20,571 bases of DNA from an uncultured Pseudomonas sp. (GTDB lineage: Bacteria > Pseudomonadota > Gammaproteobacteria > Pseudomonadales > Pseudomonadaceae), in the NCBI RefSeq assembly GCF_946885885.1, contig NZ_CAMPHN010000075.1:1-20571 (forward strand), in the 5' to 3' direction. A model generated the notes under the pieces. The model was not told the DNA's origin and did no database searches. It worked only from the letters and a program-made list of their open reading frames with translations. The position numbers and the translations under genes were made by a program. The first letter of the stretch is position 1. Each line of letters begins with the position of its first letter. Positions 1 through 7,048 of the stretch are shown here, one piece after another.

Positions 1-1034
1 AAGGCGAAGAACTCGACGCCGCCATCATCGACCCGTATCTCAAGGCGCATATTCCCGGGTTGACGGGCGAGCCGCGTATCAGCCAGTTCCCCGGCGGCGC
101 ATCGAACCTCACCTATCTGCTCGAATACCCGGAGAAGGAATTCGTGCTGCGCCGCCCGCCGTTCGGCCACAAGGCCAAATCAGCCCACGACATGGGCCGC
201 GAGTACCGCATCCTCAACCAACTCAATGCCGGCTTCCCCTACTGCCCGAAGGCCTATGTGCATTGCACCGACGAGTCGGTGATTGGCGCCGAGTTCTATG
301 TCATGGAACGGGTCAACGGCATCATCCTGCGTTCGGACATGCCGGCCGAACTGAATTTCAGCGCCGAACAAACCCGCGCGCTGTGCAAGAGTTTTATCGA
401 TAAGTTCGTCGAACTGCACCGCGTCGATTACCAGGCCTGCGGCCTGGGCGACCTGGGCAAGCCGGAAGGCTATGTGCAGCGCCAGATCGGCGGCTGGAGC
501 GATCGTTACGATAAAGCCCTGACCCCTGACGCACCGACCTGGGAACCGGTCAAAGCCTGGCTCAGGGACAAGATGCCGGCCGACCACCGCACCCCGGGCA
601 TCGTGCACAACGATTACCGCTTCGATAACGTGATCCTCGACCCGAACAACCCGATGCAGATCATCGGCATCCTCGACTGGGAGCTGACCACCATCGGCGA
701 CCCGCTGATGGATTTGGGCAATACCCTCGCTTATTGGATCGAGGCCGCCGACCCGGCACCGGTGCAATTGATGCGCCGCCAGCCCAGCAATGCGCCCGGC
801 ATGCTCACGCGTCGCGAATTCGTCGACTATTACGCCGAGCGCTCGGGCATTCGGATCGATAATTTCGACTTCTATTACACCTACGGCCTGTTCCGCCTGG
901 CCGGCATCGTGCAGCAGATCTATTACCGTTTTTTCCACGGCCAGACCCAGGACAAACGCTTCGCCCAGTTCGTTCAGATGAACAAACTGCTGGAGCAGAT
1001 GAGTCTGCAGGTCATCGATAAATCCACGCTCTAA
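1..1034 (+). CDS. APH-fold phosphotransferase, acyl-CoA metabolism type (5' partial)
   Basis: The reading frame is open from the left edge (first whole codon at position 3), so the gene starts upstream of the window; the TTG at 60 is an internal leucine. The protein has the kinase-like APH fold: an N-terminal FPGGASNLTYLL nucleotide-loop region, a catalytic H-N-D...N loop (GIVHNDYRFDNVILD, around 600-645) and a metal-binding IGILDWE motif where the DFG Asp lies (around 664-684), followed by GDPLMDLG. Members with this G-G-x-SN-x-T start and FVLRRPP strand are related to the kinase domain of ACAD10/ACAD11 and usually sit beside acyl-CoA dehydrogenase and SDR genes, as here. From family knowledge the likely substrate is a hydroxylated acyl-CoA or similar small molecule rather than an aminoglycoside. 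It ends 26 nt before the SDR gene and is probably cotranscribed with it. The substrate is inferred, not shown. Confidence 0.85.
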   Translation, partial: GEELDAAIIDPYLKAHIPGLTGEPRISQFPGGASNLTYLLEYPEKEFVLRRPPFGHKAKSAHDMGREYRILNQLNAGFPYCPKAYVHCTDESVIGAEFYVMERVNGIILRSDMPAELNFSAEQTRALCKSFIDKFVELHRVDYQACGLGDLGKPEGYVQRQIGGWSDRYDKALTPDAPTWEPVKAWLRDKMPADHRTPGIVHNDYRFDNVILDPNNPMQIIGILDWELTTIGDPLMDLGNTLAYWIEAADPAPVQLMRRQPSNAPGMLTRREFVDYYAERSGIRIDNFDFYYTYGLFRLAGIVQQIYYRFFHGQTQDKRFAQFVQMNKLLEQMSLQVIDKSTL

Positions 1035-1060
1035 TCCGGCTCAATCAAGGTAGCGCTCTT

Positions 1061-1828
1061 ATGTCCAAGACCACTCTGTTCGACCTCGACGGCAAGATTG
1101 CTTTCGTTTCCGGCGCCAGCCGCGGTATCGGCGAAGCCATCGCCAAACTGCTGGCCCAGCAAGGCGCGCACGTCATCGTTTCCAGCCGCAAGATCGAGGG
1201 CTGCCAGGGCGTGGCCGACGCCATTATCGCGGACGGCGGCAAAGCCACCGCGATCGCCTGCCATATCGGCGAAATGGAGCAGATCACCAACGTCTTCGCA
1301 CAGATCCGCGAGCAGTTCGGCCGCCTGGACATCCTGGTCAACAATGCCGCCACCAACCCGCAGTTCGGCAACGTGCTGGAAACCGACCTGAGCGCTTTCC
1401 AGAAGACCGTCGACGTGAATATCCGCGGCTACTATTTCATGTCCATCGAAGGCGGCAAGCTGATGAAGCAGAACGGCGGCGGCAGCATCATCAACGTCGC
1501 TTCGATCAATGGCGTCAGCCCGGGCGAGATGCAGGGCATCTACTCGGTGACCAAGGCCGCGGTGATCAGCATGACCAAGGTCTTCGCCAAGGAATGCGCG
1601 CAATTTGGCATCCGCTGCAACGCCCTGCTGCCAGGCCTGACCGACACCAAGTTCGCCTCGGCCCTGACCAAGAACGACGCCATCCTGAATGTCGCCCTGC
1701 AGCGCATTCCGCTCAAGCGTGTGGCCGACCCGAGCGAAATGGCCGGCGCAGTGCTGTACCTGGCCAGCGATGCCTCCAGCTACACCACTGGCGTTTCGTT
1801 GAATGTGGATGGCGGTTTCCTTTCCTGA
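1061..1828 (+). CDS. SDR family oxidoreductase
   Basis: A 255-residue classical short-chain dehydrogenase/reductase of normal length. The Rossmann motif is VSGASRGIG (residues 16-24; Ser replaces the usual Thr of TGxxxGxG). NNAA is at 94-97, and the catalytic tetrad is Asn120, Ser148, Tyr161 and Lys165 (YSVTK). The C-terminal substrate loop is PGLTDTKFA, and the end has the usual GVSLNVDGGF. The ATG at 1061 has an AAGG about 10 nt upstream and lies 26 nt after the phosphotransferase stop, so the two probably share a transcript. The family oxidises or reduces hydroxyl/keto groups with NAD(P)(H); the neighbour suggests a fatty acyl or hydroxyacyl substrate, which is inference. No acidic residue after strand 2 clearly fixes the cofactor (SSRK suggests NADP). 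Confidence 0.9.
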   Translation: MSKTTLFDLDGKIAFVSGASRGIGEAIAKLLAQQGAHVIVSSRKIEGCQGVADAIIADGGKATAIACHIGEMEQITNVFAQIREQFGRLDILVNNAATNPQFGNVLETDLSAFQKTVDVNIRGYYFMSIEGGKLMKQNGGGSIINVASINGVSPGEMQGIYSVTKAAVISMTKVFAKECAQFGIRCNALLPGLTDTKFASALTKNDAILNVALQRIPLKRVADPSEMAGAVLYLASDASSYTTGVSLNVDGGFLS

Positions 1829-1849
1829 TCGTCAGGGCCTTGCAACCCT

Positions 1850-1886
1850 ACGGGCTACATTCGCCGCGGGGCGCGCCTCCTACGAG
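1850..1886. repeat. Possible degenerate REP-like element
   Basis: The 104-nt gap between the convergent SDR and membrane-protein genes holds a GC-rich stretch that reads on the minus strand as GTAGGAGGCGCGCC followed by CCGCGGCGAA. This looks like the GTAGGAG...GCGAA REP-type extragenic elements common in Pseudomonas. A short CGCC/GGCG stem can form. Only one copy is in the window, so repetitiveness is not shown. Confidence 0.3.
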
Positions 1887-1932
1887 TCCTGCGCCGCTGC
1901 CGGAGTCCGCAGCCCATATAAGCCTTGGCGCG

Positions 1933-2580
1933 CTACTGCCAATCCTGCAACGCCTGCTTGGCCGCCTGGTTCACCGGTTCGGCCAGCAACCCGGTAGGCG
2001 TCAGACTGACGCTGAAGACCGCATCGTCGGCCATCGGCAGATAGGTCACCCGGTACGCCTGCGGATCGAACATCAACAAGTCGTGCTGACCCAGGCGTAG
2101 CCAGCGCCAGAGATCGACACCATAAGGGCTCGCAGCCAGGGCGACGCCCGCTTGTTGGGCCAAGGCTTGCTGTTCGATAGCGAGGAAGCGTCCCGAAAGT
2201 CGTTCCAGGCGATAGCCCGGCTCCAGGCCGATCAAGGCGGCCAGGCCCTTCCATTGCAACACCCGCGCATCCAATTGCCAGAGATCGCCTTCGAGGGTCA
2301 CAGTGCGTTCGTACCCACCTTCCAAGATGCTGACCCGATAACGAGTGCCATCCCCCTGAAAGCTCAAGGTCGCGAGCGGTTTGTCTTCCGGCAAGGGTGA
2401 ATAGCTGTAGAGGTCGTACGCCACCAGACCGATCAACCCGGCGAGCGCGAGGAACGCGATACCACAGGTGCCGCGTAACCAACCGAGAAACCAATGGCTG
2501 TTGAGCAGAATGCGCGCCGCGATAAAGATCGCCAACACCGCCAGTAGTGCGATGACCCAAGCCAGACCGTCGTATTGCAT
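1933..2580 (-). CDS. Hypothetical two-helix inner-membrane protein
   Basis: A 215-residue protein with no catalytic motif that I recognise. Residues about 7-25 and 38-57 are strongly hydrophobic and separated by a short charged loop, so it should be an N-terminal two-helix membrane anchor. It is followed by about 155 soluble residues (LATLSFQ..., TVTLEGDLWQLDARVLQW, SPYGVDLWRWL) that look like a small beta-rich domain. Homologues in Pseudomonas are, from memory, often labelled 'multidrug transporter' or 'cation efflux pump'; two helices cannot support that, so I leave it unnamed. The ATG at 2580 has AAGGA about 9 nt upstream. It diverges from the YfcA-type permease across 102 nt, so the promoters lie side by side. 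The topology side is not determined. Confidence 0.75.
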   Translation of the reverse strand: MQYDGLAWVIALLAVLAIFIAARILLNSHWFLGWLRGTCGIAFLALAGLIGLVAYDLYSYSPLPEDKPLATLSFQGDGTRYRVSILEGGYERTVTLEGDLWQLDARVLQWKGLAALIGLEPGYRLERLSGRFLAIEQQALAQQAGVALAASPYGVDLWRWLRLGQHDLLMFDPQAYRVTYLPMADDAVFSVSLTPTGLLAEPVNQAAKQALQDWQ

Positions 2581-2682
2581 CGACTCAATTCCTTCTGCGT
2601 GAAAATCCCGGCATTATGCGCAGCTGCCTCGCTGGCGAATAGCGAGATCACCGCACAATTAGACGCAGGACGTGTTTTTCTG

Positions 2683-3468
2683 ATGCCCTTTCCCTTCGAG
2701 CTCGCCGTCGATCCCTCGACGCTGGCGATTCTTGCCCTGGTCGCATTTGCCGCGGGCTTTATCGACGCCATTGCCGGCGGCGGCGGTTTGCTGACCATCC
2801 CCGCGCTGCTGACTGCCGGTTTGCCGCCGCACCTGGTGCTGGGCACCAATAAGCTGTGCGCCACTTTCGGTGCCGCGGTGGCCAGCCATACCTTCTACCG
2901 GCGCAAATTATTCGTGCCGCGCCAGTGGCGTAATGCGCTGATAGCCACCGCCATCGGCGCGTTACTCGGCGCGGCGCTGGCGCAGTGGCTGCCGGCGGCC
3001 TGGCTCAACCGGATGCTGCCGGCCGTGGTGTTCGCTTGCGGACTGTATTTATTGTTCGGCCGCACCCCGCAAGCGCCCGCCGAGGTCGAGCCGTCGATTC
3101 CATCGGGGCGGCAGTGGCCGCAGGGGCTTGGCCTGGGCTTCTACGATGGTGTGGCCGGCCCCGGCACCGGGGCGTTCTGGACCGTCAGCAGCCTGCTGCT
3201 TTATCCCTTGGATCTGCTGCGCGCCAGCGGCGTCGCGCGAACCATGAATTTCGTCAGCAACGCCTGTGCGCTAGCGGTGTTCATCGTCAACGGCAATGTC
3301 GCCTGGCTGCTCGGTATCTGCATGGGCATCGCCCTGATGGCGGGCGCCTTTATCGGCGCGCGCACGGCGATCAAGGGCGGCTCGAAATTCATCCGCCCGG
3401 TATTCATTCTGGTGGTGTTGGCGTTGACCGCGCGTCTAGCTTGGCAACACTGGTTCGGGTTGGCCTAA
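2683..3468 (+). CDS. TSUP (YfcA/TauE-SafE) family membrane permease
   Basis: A 261-residue polytopic membrane protein with the two-repeat layout of the TSUP (former DUF81) family. Repeat one begins [19 protein letters not shown] (residues 25-43) followed by GTNKL; repeat two has [14 protein letters not shown] from residue 153. About seven to eight hydrophobic segments are visible. The first repeat resembles E. coli YfcA closely, and that alignment fixes the start at the ATG at 2683 (MPFPFELAV), not the in-frame ATG at 2575, which would add 36 polar residues and overlap the divergent gene. The ribosome-binding site is weak (GCAGGA, long spacing). The family exports or imports small sulfur-containing or organic anions; the substrate here is unknown. 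Its last 33 nt overlap the 3' end of nudC on the other strand. Confidence 0.88.
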   Translation: MPFPFELAVDPSTLAILALVAFAAGFIDAIAGGGGLLTIPALLTAGLPPHLVLGTNKLCATFGAAVASHTFYRRKLFVPRQWRNALIATAIGALLGAALAQWLPAAWLNRMLPAVVFACGLYLLFGRTPQAPAEVEPSIPSGRQWPQGLGLGFYDGVAGPGTGAFWTVSSLLLYPLDLLRASGVARTMNFVSNACALAVFIVNGNVAWLLGICMGIALMAGAFIGARTAIKGGSKFIRPVFILVVLALTARLAWQHWFGLA

Positions 3469-4266
3469 ACGCTGCGCGACGTAGACGTCGATCAAGTAGC
3501 GGGCGATCGAGCGGGCTGCGGGCAGCGGCGGCAACTGGTGCACGCTGAACCATTGGGCGTCTTCGATCTCGTCGACCTGCATGACGATCTCGCCTGCGGC
3601 GTATTCGGCATGAAAGCCGAGCATCAACGAATGCGGGAACGGCCAGCCTTGGCTACCGAGATAGCGCAGGTTACGGATCTCGACGCCAACCTCTTCGCGC
3701 ACTTCCCGCGCCACGCAATACTCCACCGACTCCCCCGCCTCGACGAAACCGGCCAGGGTGCTGTAAACACCGGGGACGAAACGCGGCGAGCGCGCCAGGA
3801 GGACTTCATCGCCGCGGGTCACCAGCACGATCATGCTCGGCGACAACCGCGGATAGTGGTGCAGCTCGCAGCGCGGACAATGCATGGCGCGCTCGCCGGC
3901 GATATGCCGCATGGGTTCGCCGCAACTGCCGCAAAAACGGTGGTGGGCGGCCCAGGTGCCGATCTGCGTGGCGTAGCTGAGAAGCTTGAAGGTATCCGCG
4001 TCGCCCTGCAGCATGAACTGCCGCAGGCTTTGCCAGGCGCAGCCCGGCAGGTCGATGGGTTGCGACAGTTCGAGTAGATAGATCGCATCGCCGTCGAAAT
4101 GGCCGATGCCATGTTCGGCGAGAACCGGCAAATCCTGTTTCTTCAGCCATTCGCGGGGGAACAGCACGCCATTGTCGTCGGCCAGAAAATGCTGCTTGCA
4201 GTGCGCCAGCACCCAGCCGCCGGGCTGTTCGATATCCAATAGTGCGGGATGCCAACGTTGAGTCAT
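3436..4266 (-). CDS. nudC: NADH pyrophosphatase / NAD-capped RNA decapping Nudix hydrolase NudC
   Basis: A 276-residue NudC. After a divergent N-terminal domain it has a four-cysteine zinc ribbon (Cys112, Cys115, Cys130, Cys133). A complete Nudix box follows at 173-195 (G173-x5-E179-x7-R187-E188-x-x-E191-E192-x-G194), then the NADH-pyrophosphatase signature SQGWPFPHS (205-213; SQPWPFPQS in E. coli). The family cleaves NAD(H) to NMN(H) plus AMP and removes NAD caps from RNA. The start is the ATG at 4266, which overlaps the fimL stop as ATGA (4263-4266) and implies translational coupling; the frame is open further upstream, but only through fimL coding sequence. Its last 33 nt run antisense through the 3' end of the TSUP permease gene, so no separate terminator fits between the two stops. 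Confidence 0.95.
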   Translation of the reverse strand: MTQRWHPALLDIEQPGGWVLAHCKQHFLADDNGVLFPREWLKKQDLPVLAEHGIGHFDGDAIYLLELSQPIDLPGCAWQSLRQFMLQGDADTFKLLSYATQIGTWAAHHRFCGSCGEPMRHIAGERAMHCPRCELHHYPRLSPSMIVLVTRGDEVLLARSPRFVPGVYSTLAGFVEAGESVEYCVAREVREEVGVEIRNLRYLGSQGWPFPHSLMLGFHAEYAAGEIVMQVDEIEDAQWFSVHQLPPLPAARSIARYLIDVYVAQRLGQPEPVLPS

Positions 4267-5945
4267 TGTGTGGTTACCGGTACGCCGAGCACGCGCACGC
4301 TTTCTTCCGCCAAATCGAGCACGCTGGGTTTGGTTTCCGGTCGCAGCACGGCGCCGGCCTCCAAGTAATACTCCAAGCTGCTCAAGGCGTCGGCAAGGGT
4401 TTCCAGCATCTGTTCGGAGGGCATTTGCGGGGCTTCGAGCATCTGCTTCTCGATATAGTCGGCGCACGCACCGACCAACATGGCGGCGCGCTCCTGACCA
4501 AGGAACCACAAGCCGCCGCGTACCGCCTGCAAGCTGAAGGGTACGTTGGACAGGTGCATGCGGTCGCCGTTCGATTCGAGGTAAGCGGTGATCGCCCGTT
4601 TGGCCAACCCCAAGCCGCCCTGGGCTTCATCGACCACGACGATCCGCGCCTCGTTGAGCTGATGCTGGGCGAAAGACTCGGCCTCCTCCCCTGGCTTGGC
4701 CACGGCTGGGCGGGCCTCCTGACGATCGCCGCGCTCCAGGCTGGCGACCATACCCTCGACATAGAGTACGGCGTCCGCCAACTTGAGCAATTCGTCGCTC
4801 GGTGGCGGGCTCGCCTCGGTCCATGCGGCGACGGTCTGCAACTGCGCATTCAGCGAGTTGCCGGCCGAGCTGAGGCCGACCATGCCGAGCGTCTTGCTCA
4901 ATTTACCGAGCAACGCATGCAGACTGCTGAGGTGATCCGCCTGCAGGGTGCCGCGCTCGATCAGATCGAGCATGTCCTTGAGGCTGGCCAGCTCTTCGCG
5001 AATGGCCGAGCCCAAGGAGCGCATCACCGCCTGGCCGGGACCGGCCAAACGGCGCGACTCTTCTTCCAGCAGGTGATCGGTAAAGGGCAAGGAGGTCAGC
5101 CCGAATATATTGCGTAGCGGCGTGACCAGTGGGCCACGGCTATCGGCCAGGGTGACCAGGTAGAGCAATTCCTTGAGCAGATTGCGCGGTGGCTCGTACT
5201 GCGCATTGCCGAGCATTTGCTTGAGTTCGCGGTCGATCCGCGAAAACAACTGTTTGCGCGATTTGCGCGGTAGCAGTTGACCGTCGACCTGGGCTTCCAG
5301 GGCCGCGGCACCGATCCAGCACAGACGCCCGCGTGGTTCGTTGGCGAACAGGCTATCCAAACGGCCCATGGCCCGCCCCATCAACTTCAAGCTGGCCTGG
5401 GGATTTTGCTCGCGAATGAAGCCGAGCAAACCGACTTGGTACATATGACGTAAACGACGCGCCTCGCTGTCTCTGACCGCCGCATCCACACTGGGCGGTG
5501 CGCTGCGCGGACGAGGCTGGTCGAGCCGCACGCTAAAAAAGAAACTTTCCGGCAATGCCGGTTGGCCACCGGCCTGGCGCAAGGCATTGATGGCCGGCAA
5601 CAGCAGCTCCGGCATTTCCTGACGGTGCGCGTCGACATTTTCCAGGTACTGGCGCAGCACATGCAGGGCATTGCTCAATGCCGAAAGCTGAACGTTGCGC
5701 TCTTCGCCAGCACCCACCGGAATATCGGTGGCCTGGTCGAGGACTTCTTGCGCCAACAGTTCGGCACCTGCCTGTTCGATCAGGTTAAGGGTGCCGCGCA
5801 CTTGCTGGAGGCTTTCCACCGCTTGTTGCAACAGACTGCCGTTGTGTCGCTCGGCGATGAATTGCTCGAGACTGGACTCGGCCTCCTCCATGGTGGCGAA
5901 CAGTTCGTTACGTACCAAACTAAGGGACGTGGCTCCTGAAACCAT
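4263..5945 (-). CDS. fimL: FimL, twitching motility / cAMP regulatory protein related to the ChpA N-terminus
   Basis: A 560-residue soluble, mostly helical protein matching FimL, which is related to the N-terminal Hpt-like region of ChpA. In P. aeruginosa FimL links the Pil-Chp system to adenylate cyclase CyaB, Vfr-dependent gene expression and type IV pilus twitching, acting at the pole with FimV and PilG. The gene pair fimL-nudC is the same there. The first Hpt-like four-helix segment has LQQVRG at residues 46-51 where an active Hpt domain has HxxK/RG, so the phospho-accepting His is replaced by Gln47. This fits FimL being a phosphotransfer-dead scaffold. A low-complexity proline/arginine linker lies near residues 140-155. 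The ATG at 5945 has GGGAGG about 12-13 nt upstream. The upstream ECH1-like gene ends 50 nt away with an intrinsic terminator, and the stop overlaps nudC. Some databases mislabel homologues as ferrous iron transporter B; there are no membrane helices. Confidence 0.88.
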   Translation of the reverse strand: MVSGATSLSLVRNELFATMEEAESSLEQFIAERHNGSLLQQAVESLQQVRGTLNLIEQAGAELLAQEVLDQATDIPVGAGEERNVQLSALSNALHVLRQYLENVDAHRQEMPELLLPAINALRQAGGQPALPESFFFSVRLDQPRPRSAPPSVDAAVRDSEARRLRHMYQVGLLGFIREQNPQASLKLMGRAMGRLDSLFANEPRGRLCWIGAAALEAQVDGQLLPRKSRKQLFSRIDRELKQMLGNAQYEPPRNLLKELLYLVTLADSRGPLVTPLRNIFGLTSLPFTDHLLEEESRRLAGPGQAVMRSLGSAIREELASLKDMLDLIERGTLQADHLSSLHALLGKLSKTLGMVGLSSAGNSLNAQLQTVAAWTEASPPPSDELLKLADAVLYVEGMVASLERGDRQEARPAVAKPGEEAESFAQHQLNEARIVVVDEAQGGLGLAKRAITAYLESNGDRMHLSNVPFSLQAVRGGLWFLGQERAAMLVGACADYIEKQMLEAPQMPSEQMLETLADALSSLEYYLEAGAVLRPETKPSVLDLAEESVRVLGVPVTTQ

Positions 5946-5970
5946 GAGCTAGTGCGCCTCCCGCGCTGGT

Positions 5971-5997
5971 AGAAAAAACAGATGCAGGCACTGCATC
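5971..5997 (-). terminator. Intrinsic terminator at the end of the dienoyl-CoA isomerase gene
   Basis: On the minus strand there is a perfect 7-bp stem (GATGCAG / CTGCATC, loop TGC), immediately followed by TGTTTTTTC. The stem starts within the isomerase stop codon. It has the stem plus U-tract form of a Rho-independent terminator and sits just 26 nt before the fimL start. The stem is short, so it may be partial. Confidence 0.7.
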
Positions 5998-6817
5998 AGT
6001 CGTCGAACTCAGGCTTTTGCTTGCTCATTTGAGCCGTCATCGCCACGCGCAAATCGGCGGATTGCAGCATGGCTGCGTTCCAGGTGGCGATATATTCGAG
6101 GCCGTCGTCGACACGGTGGTCGCGCATATAACGAATCATTTCCTTGGTGCCGCGCACCGCAACCGGCGATTTCGCGGCTATGTCGCGGGCAATCGCCATT
6201 ACCCCATCCAGCAGTTCGTTGGCGTCCGCATAGGTGCGGTTGACCAGGCCGATGCTGCGTGCTTCTTCGCCGTCGATGGTGCGACCGGTGAACGCCAGCT
6301 CGCGCATCATGCCGTCGCCGATAATCCGTGGCAGGCGCTGCAGGGTGCCGACATCGGCGGCCATGCCGAGGTCGATTTCCTTGATCGAGAACTGCGCATC
6401 GCGCGTTGCATAGCGCATGTCGCAGGTGGTGATGAGGTCGATCGCGCCGCCCAGGCAATAGCCCTGAATCGCCGCCAGTACCGGCTTGCGGCAATTGTCC
6501 ACAGCGTTGAAGGAAGCCTGCAATTGCAGAATTTTGCGCCTCAGCGCCTCGGCATTGCGGCCGACATCCTTGCCTAACTGGCTGCCGACCTGGGCCAGCA
6601 TCATCAAATCGATGCCGGAGGAGAAGTGCTTACCGGCCCCCGAGAGTACGACCACGCGTACCTCATCGGTGTCGTCGATCCAGCGGAAGATCTCGACGAT
6701 TTCCGACCAGAACTCAGCGCCCATGGCGTTGACTTTCTCCGGTCGATTGATCGTCACATGGGCGATCTTATCCGCCAATTCGACGCGAAAGGCTTGGTAT
6801 TGGGGCACGGCAATCAT
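5996..6817 (-). CDS. Enoyl-CoA hydratase/isomerase family, ECH1-type delta(3,5)-delta(2,4)-dienoyl-CoA isomerase
   Basis: A 273-residue crotonase-fold protein of normal length. The oxyanion-hole strands are HFSSGIDLMML (residues 64-74) and QGYCLGGAIDL (118-128). Three acidic residues, Asp127, Glu147 and Asp155, keep the same spacing (20 and 8) as Asp176, Glu196 and Asp204 of rat ECH1, the known catalytic set for dienoyl-CoA isomerisation. The surrounding stretch IKEIDLGMAADVGTLQRLP is close to the mammalian enzyme, as is the tail near YIATWNAAMLQ. This supports a role in beta-oxidation of polyunsaturated fatty acids with odd-positioned double bonds rather than plain hydration. The ATG at 6817 lies downstream of a 231-nt non-coding gap. 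Bacterial annotation usually says only 'crotonase/enoyl-CoA hydratase'; the isomerase call is inference from the residues. Confidence 0.9.
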   Translation of the reverse strand: MIAVPQYQAFRVELADKIAHVTINRPEKVNAMGAEFWSEIVEIFRWIDDTDEVRVVVLSGAGKHFSSGIDLMMLAQVGSQLGKDVGRNAEALRRKILQLQASFNAVDNCRKPVLAAIQGYCLGGAIDLITTCDMRYATRDAQFSIKEIDLGMAADVGTLQRLPRIIGDGMMRELAFTGRTIDGEEARSIGLVNRTYADANELLDGVMAIARDIAAKSPVAVRGTKEMIRYMRDHRVDDGLEYIATWNAAMLQSADLRVAMTAQMSKQKPEFDD

Positions 6818-6887
6818 CCTCGGCAGCAGGCACTGCTAGAACCTATAGTCATATGCTTATGGTAAAGCTGCCCAACTATAACAAGAG

Positions 6888-6901
6888 CGACATAAATGTC
6901 G
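6888..6901. promoter_or_regulatory. Palindrome CGACAT-AA-ATGTCG, possible operator of the isomerase gene
   Basis: A perfect inverted repeat with 6-nt arms and a 2-nt centre, lying 71-84 nt upstream of the isomerase ATG, where a promoter is expected. The form suits a dimeric regulator. It does not match the PsrA-type GAAAC...GTTTC box used for fatty-acid genes, so the regulator is unknown. Confidence 0.3.
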
Positions 6902-6961
6902 ATGCCGGTATCTGTGATGCAGCCCACGTCATCGGACTTAAGCCGTATTCTGAATATCGTT

Positions 6962-7007
6962 CTTAAGCTCTTGATCTACTGAAGCTTAAGCTCGTGATCC
7001 ACTGAAG
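6962..7007. repeat. Two-copy 23-bp tandem direct repeat
   Basis: Units 6962-6984 and 6985-7007 are directly abutting and identical at 21 of 23 positions, each starting CTTAAGCTC and ending ACTGAAG. A further CTTAAGC with partial similarity starts at 6937, 25 nt earlier. The array lies 41 nt beyond the ldcA stop. I do not recognise the unit. Confidence 0.75.
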
Positions 7008-7048
7008 ATAGTCCATGCCTGCAAATGCTGCCTGTGGGCGACTCGGGT

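Larger units (their letters stand above)
6818..7048. other. Non-coding gap between the ldcA 3' end and the isomerase start
   Basis: These 231 nt have no convincing gene in any frame. They hold, on the + strand, a 14-nt palindrome (6888-6901), a 23-bp tandem repeat (6962-7007), and a third, degenerate copy start at 6937. I find no clear U-tract terminator behind ldcA. The minus-strand sequence just before the isomerase start is AT-richer (around 6840-6885) and probably contains its promoter, but no clear -35/-10 pair stands out. Confidence 0.6.

Noticed and set aside
60..62. TTG at 60 as the start of the phosphotransferase
   Set aside because: The same frame is open to the left edge and encodes a sensible, family-like N-terminus, so the TTG is internal.
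2575..2682. Upstream ATG of the TSUP permease at 2575
   Set aside because: It would add 36 residues without family similarity and overlap the divergent gene start. The ATG at 2683 lines up with YfcA.
4263..5945. Ferrous iron transporter B label for the fimL product
   Set aside because: There are no membrane helices or GTPase motifs. The label is a known database artefact for this family, as far as I recall.
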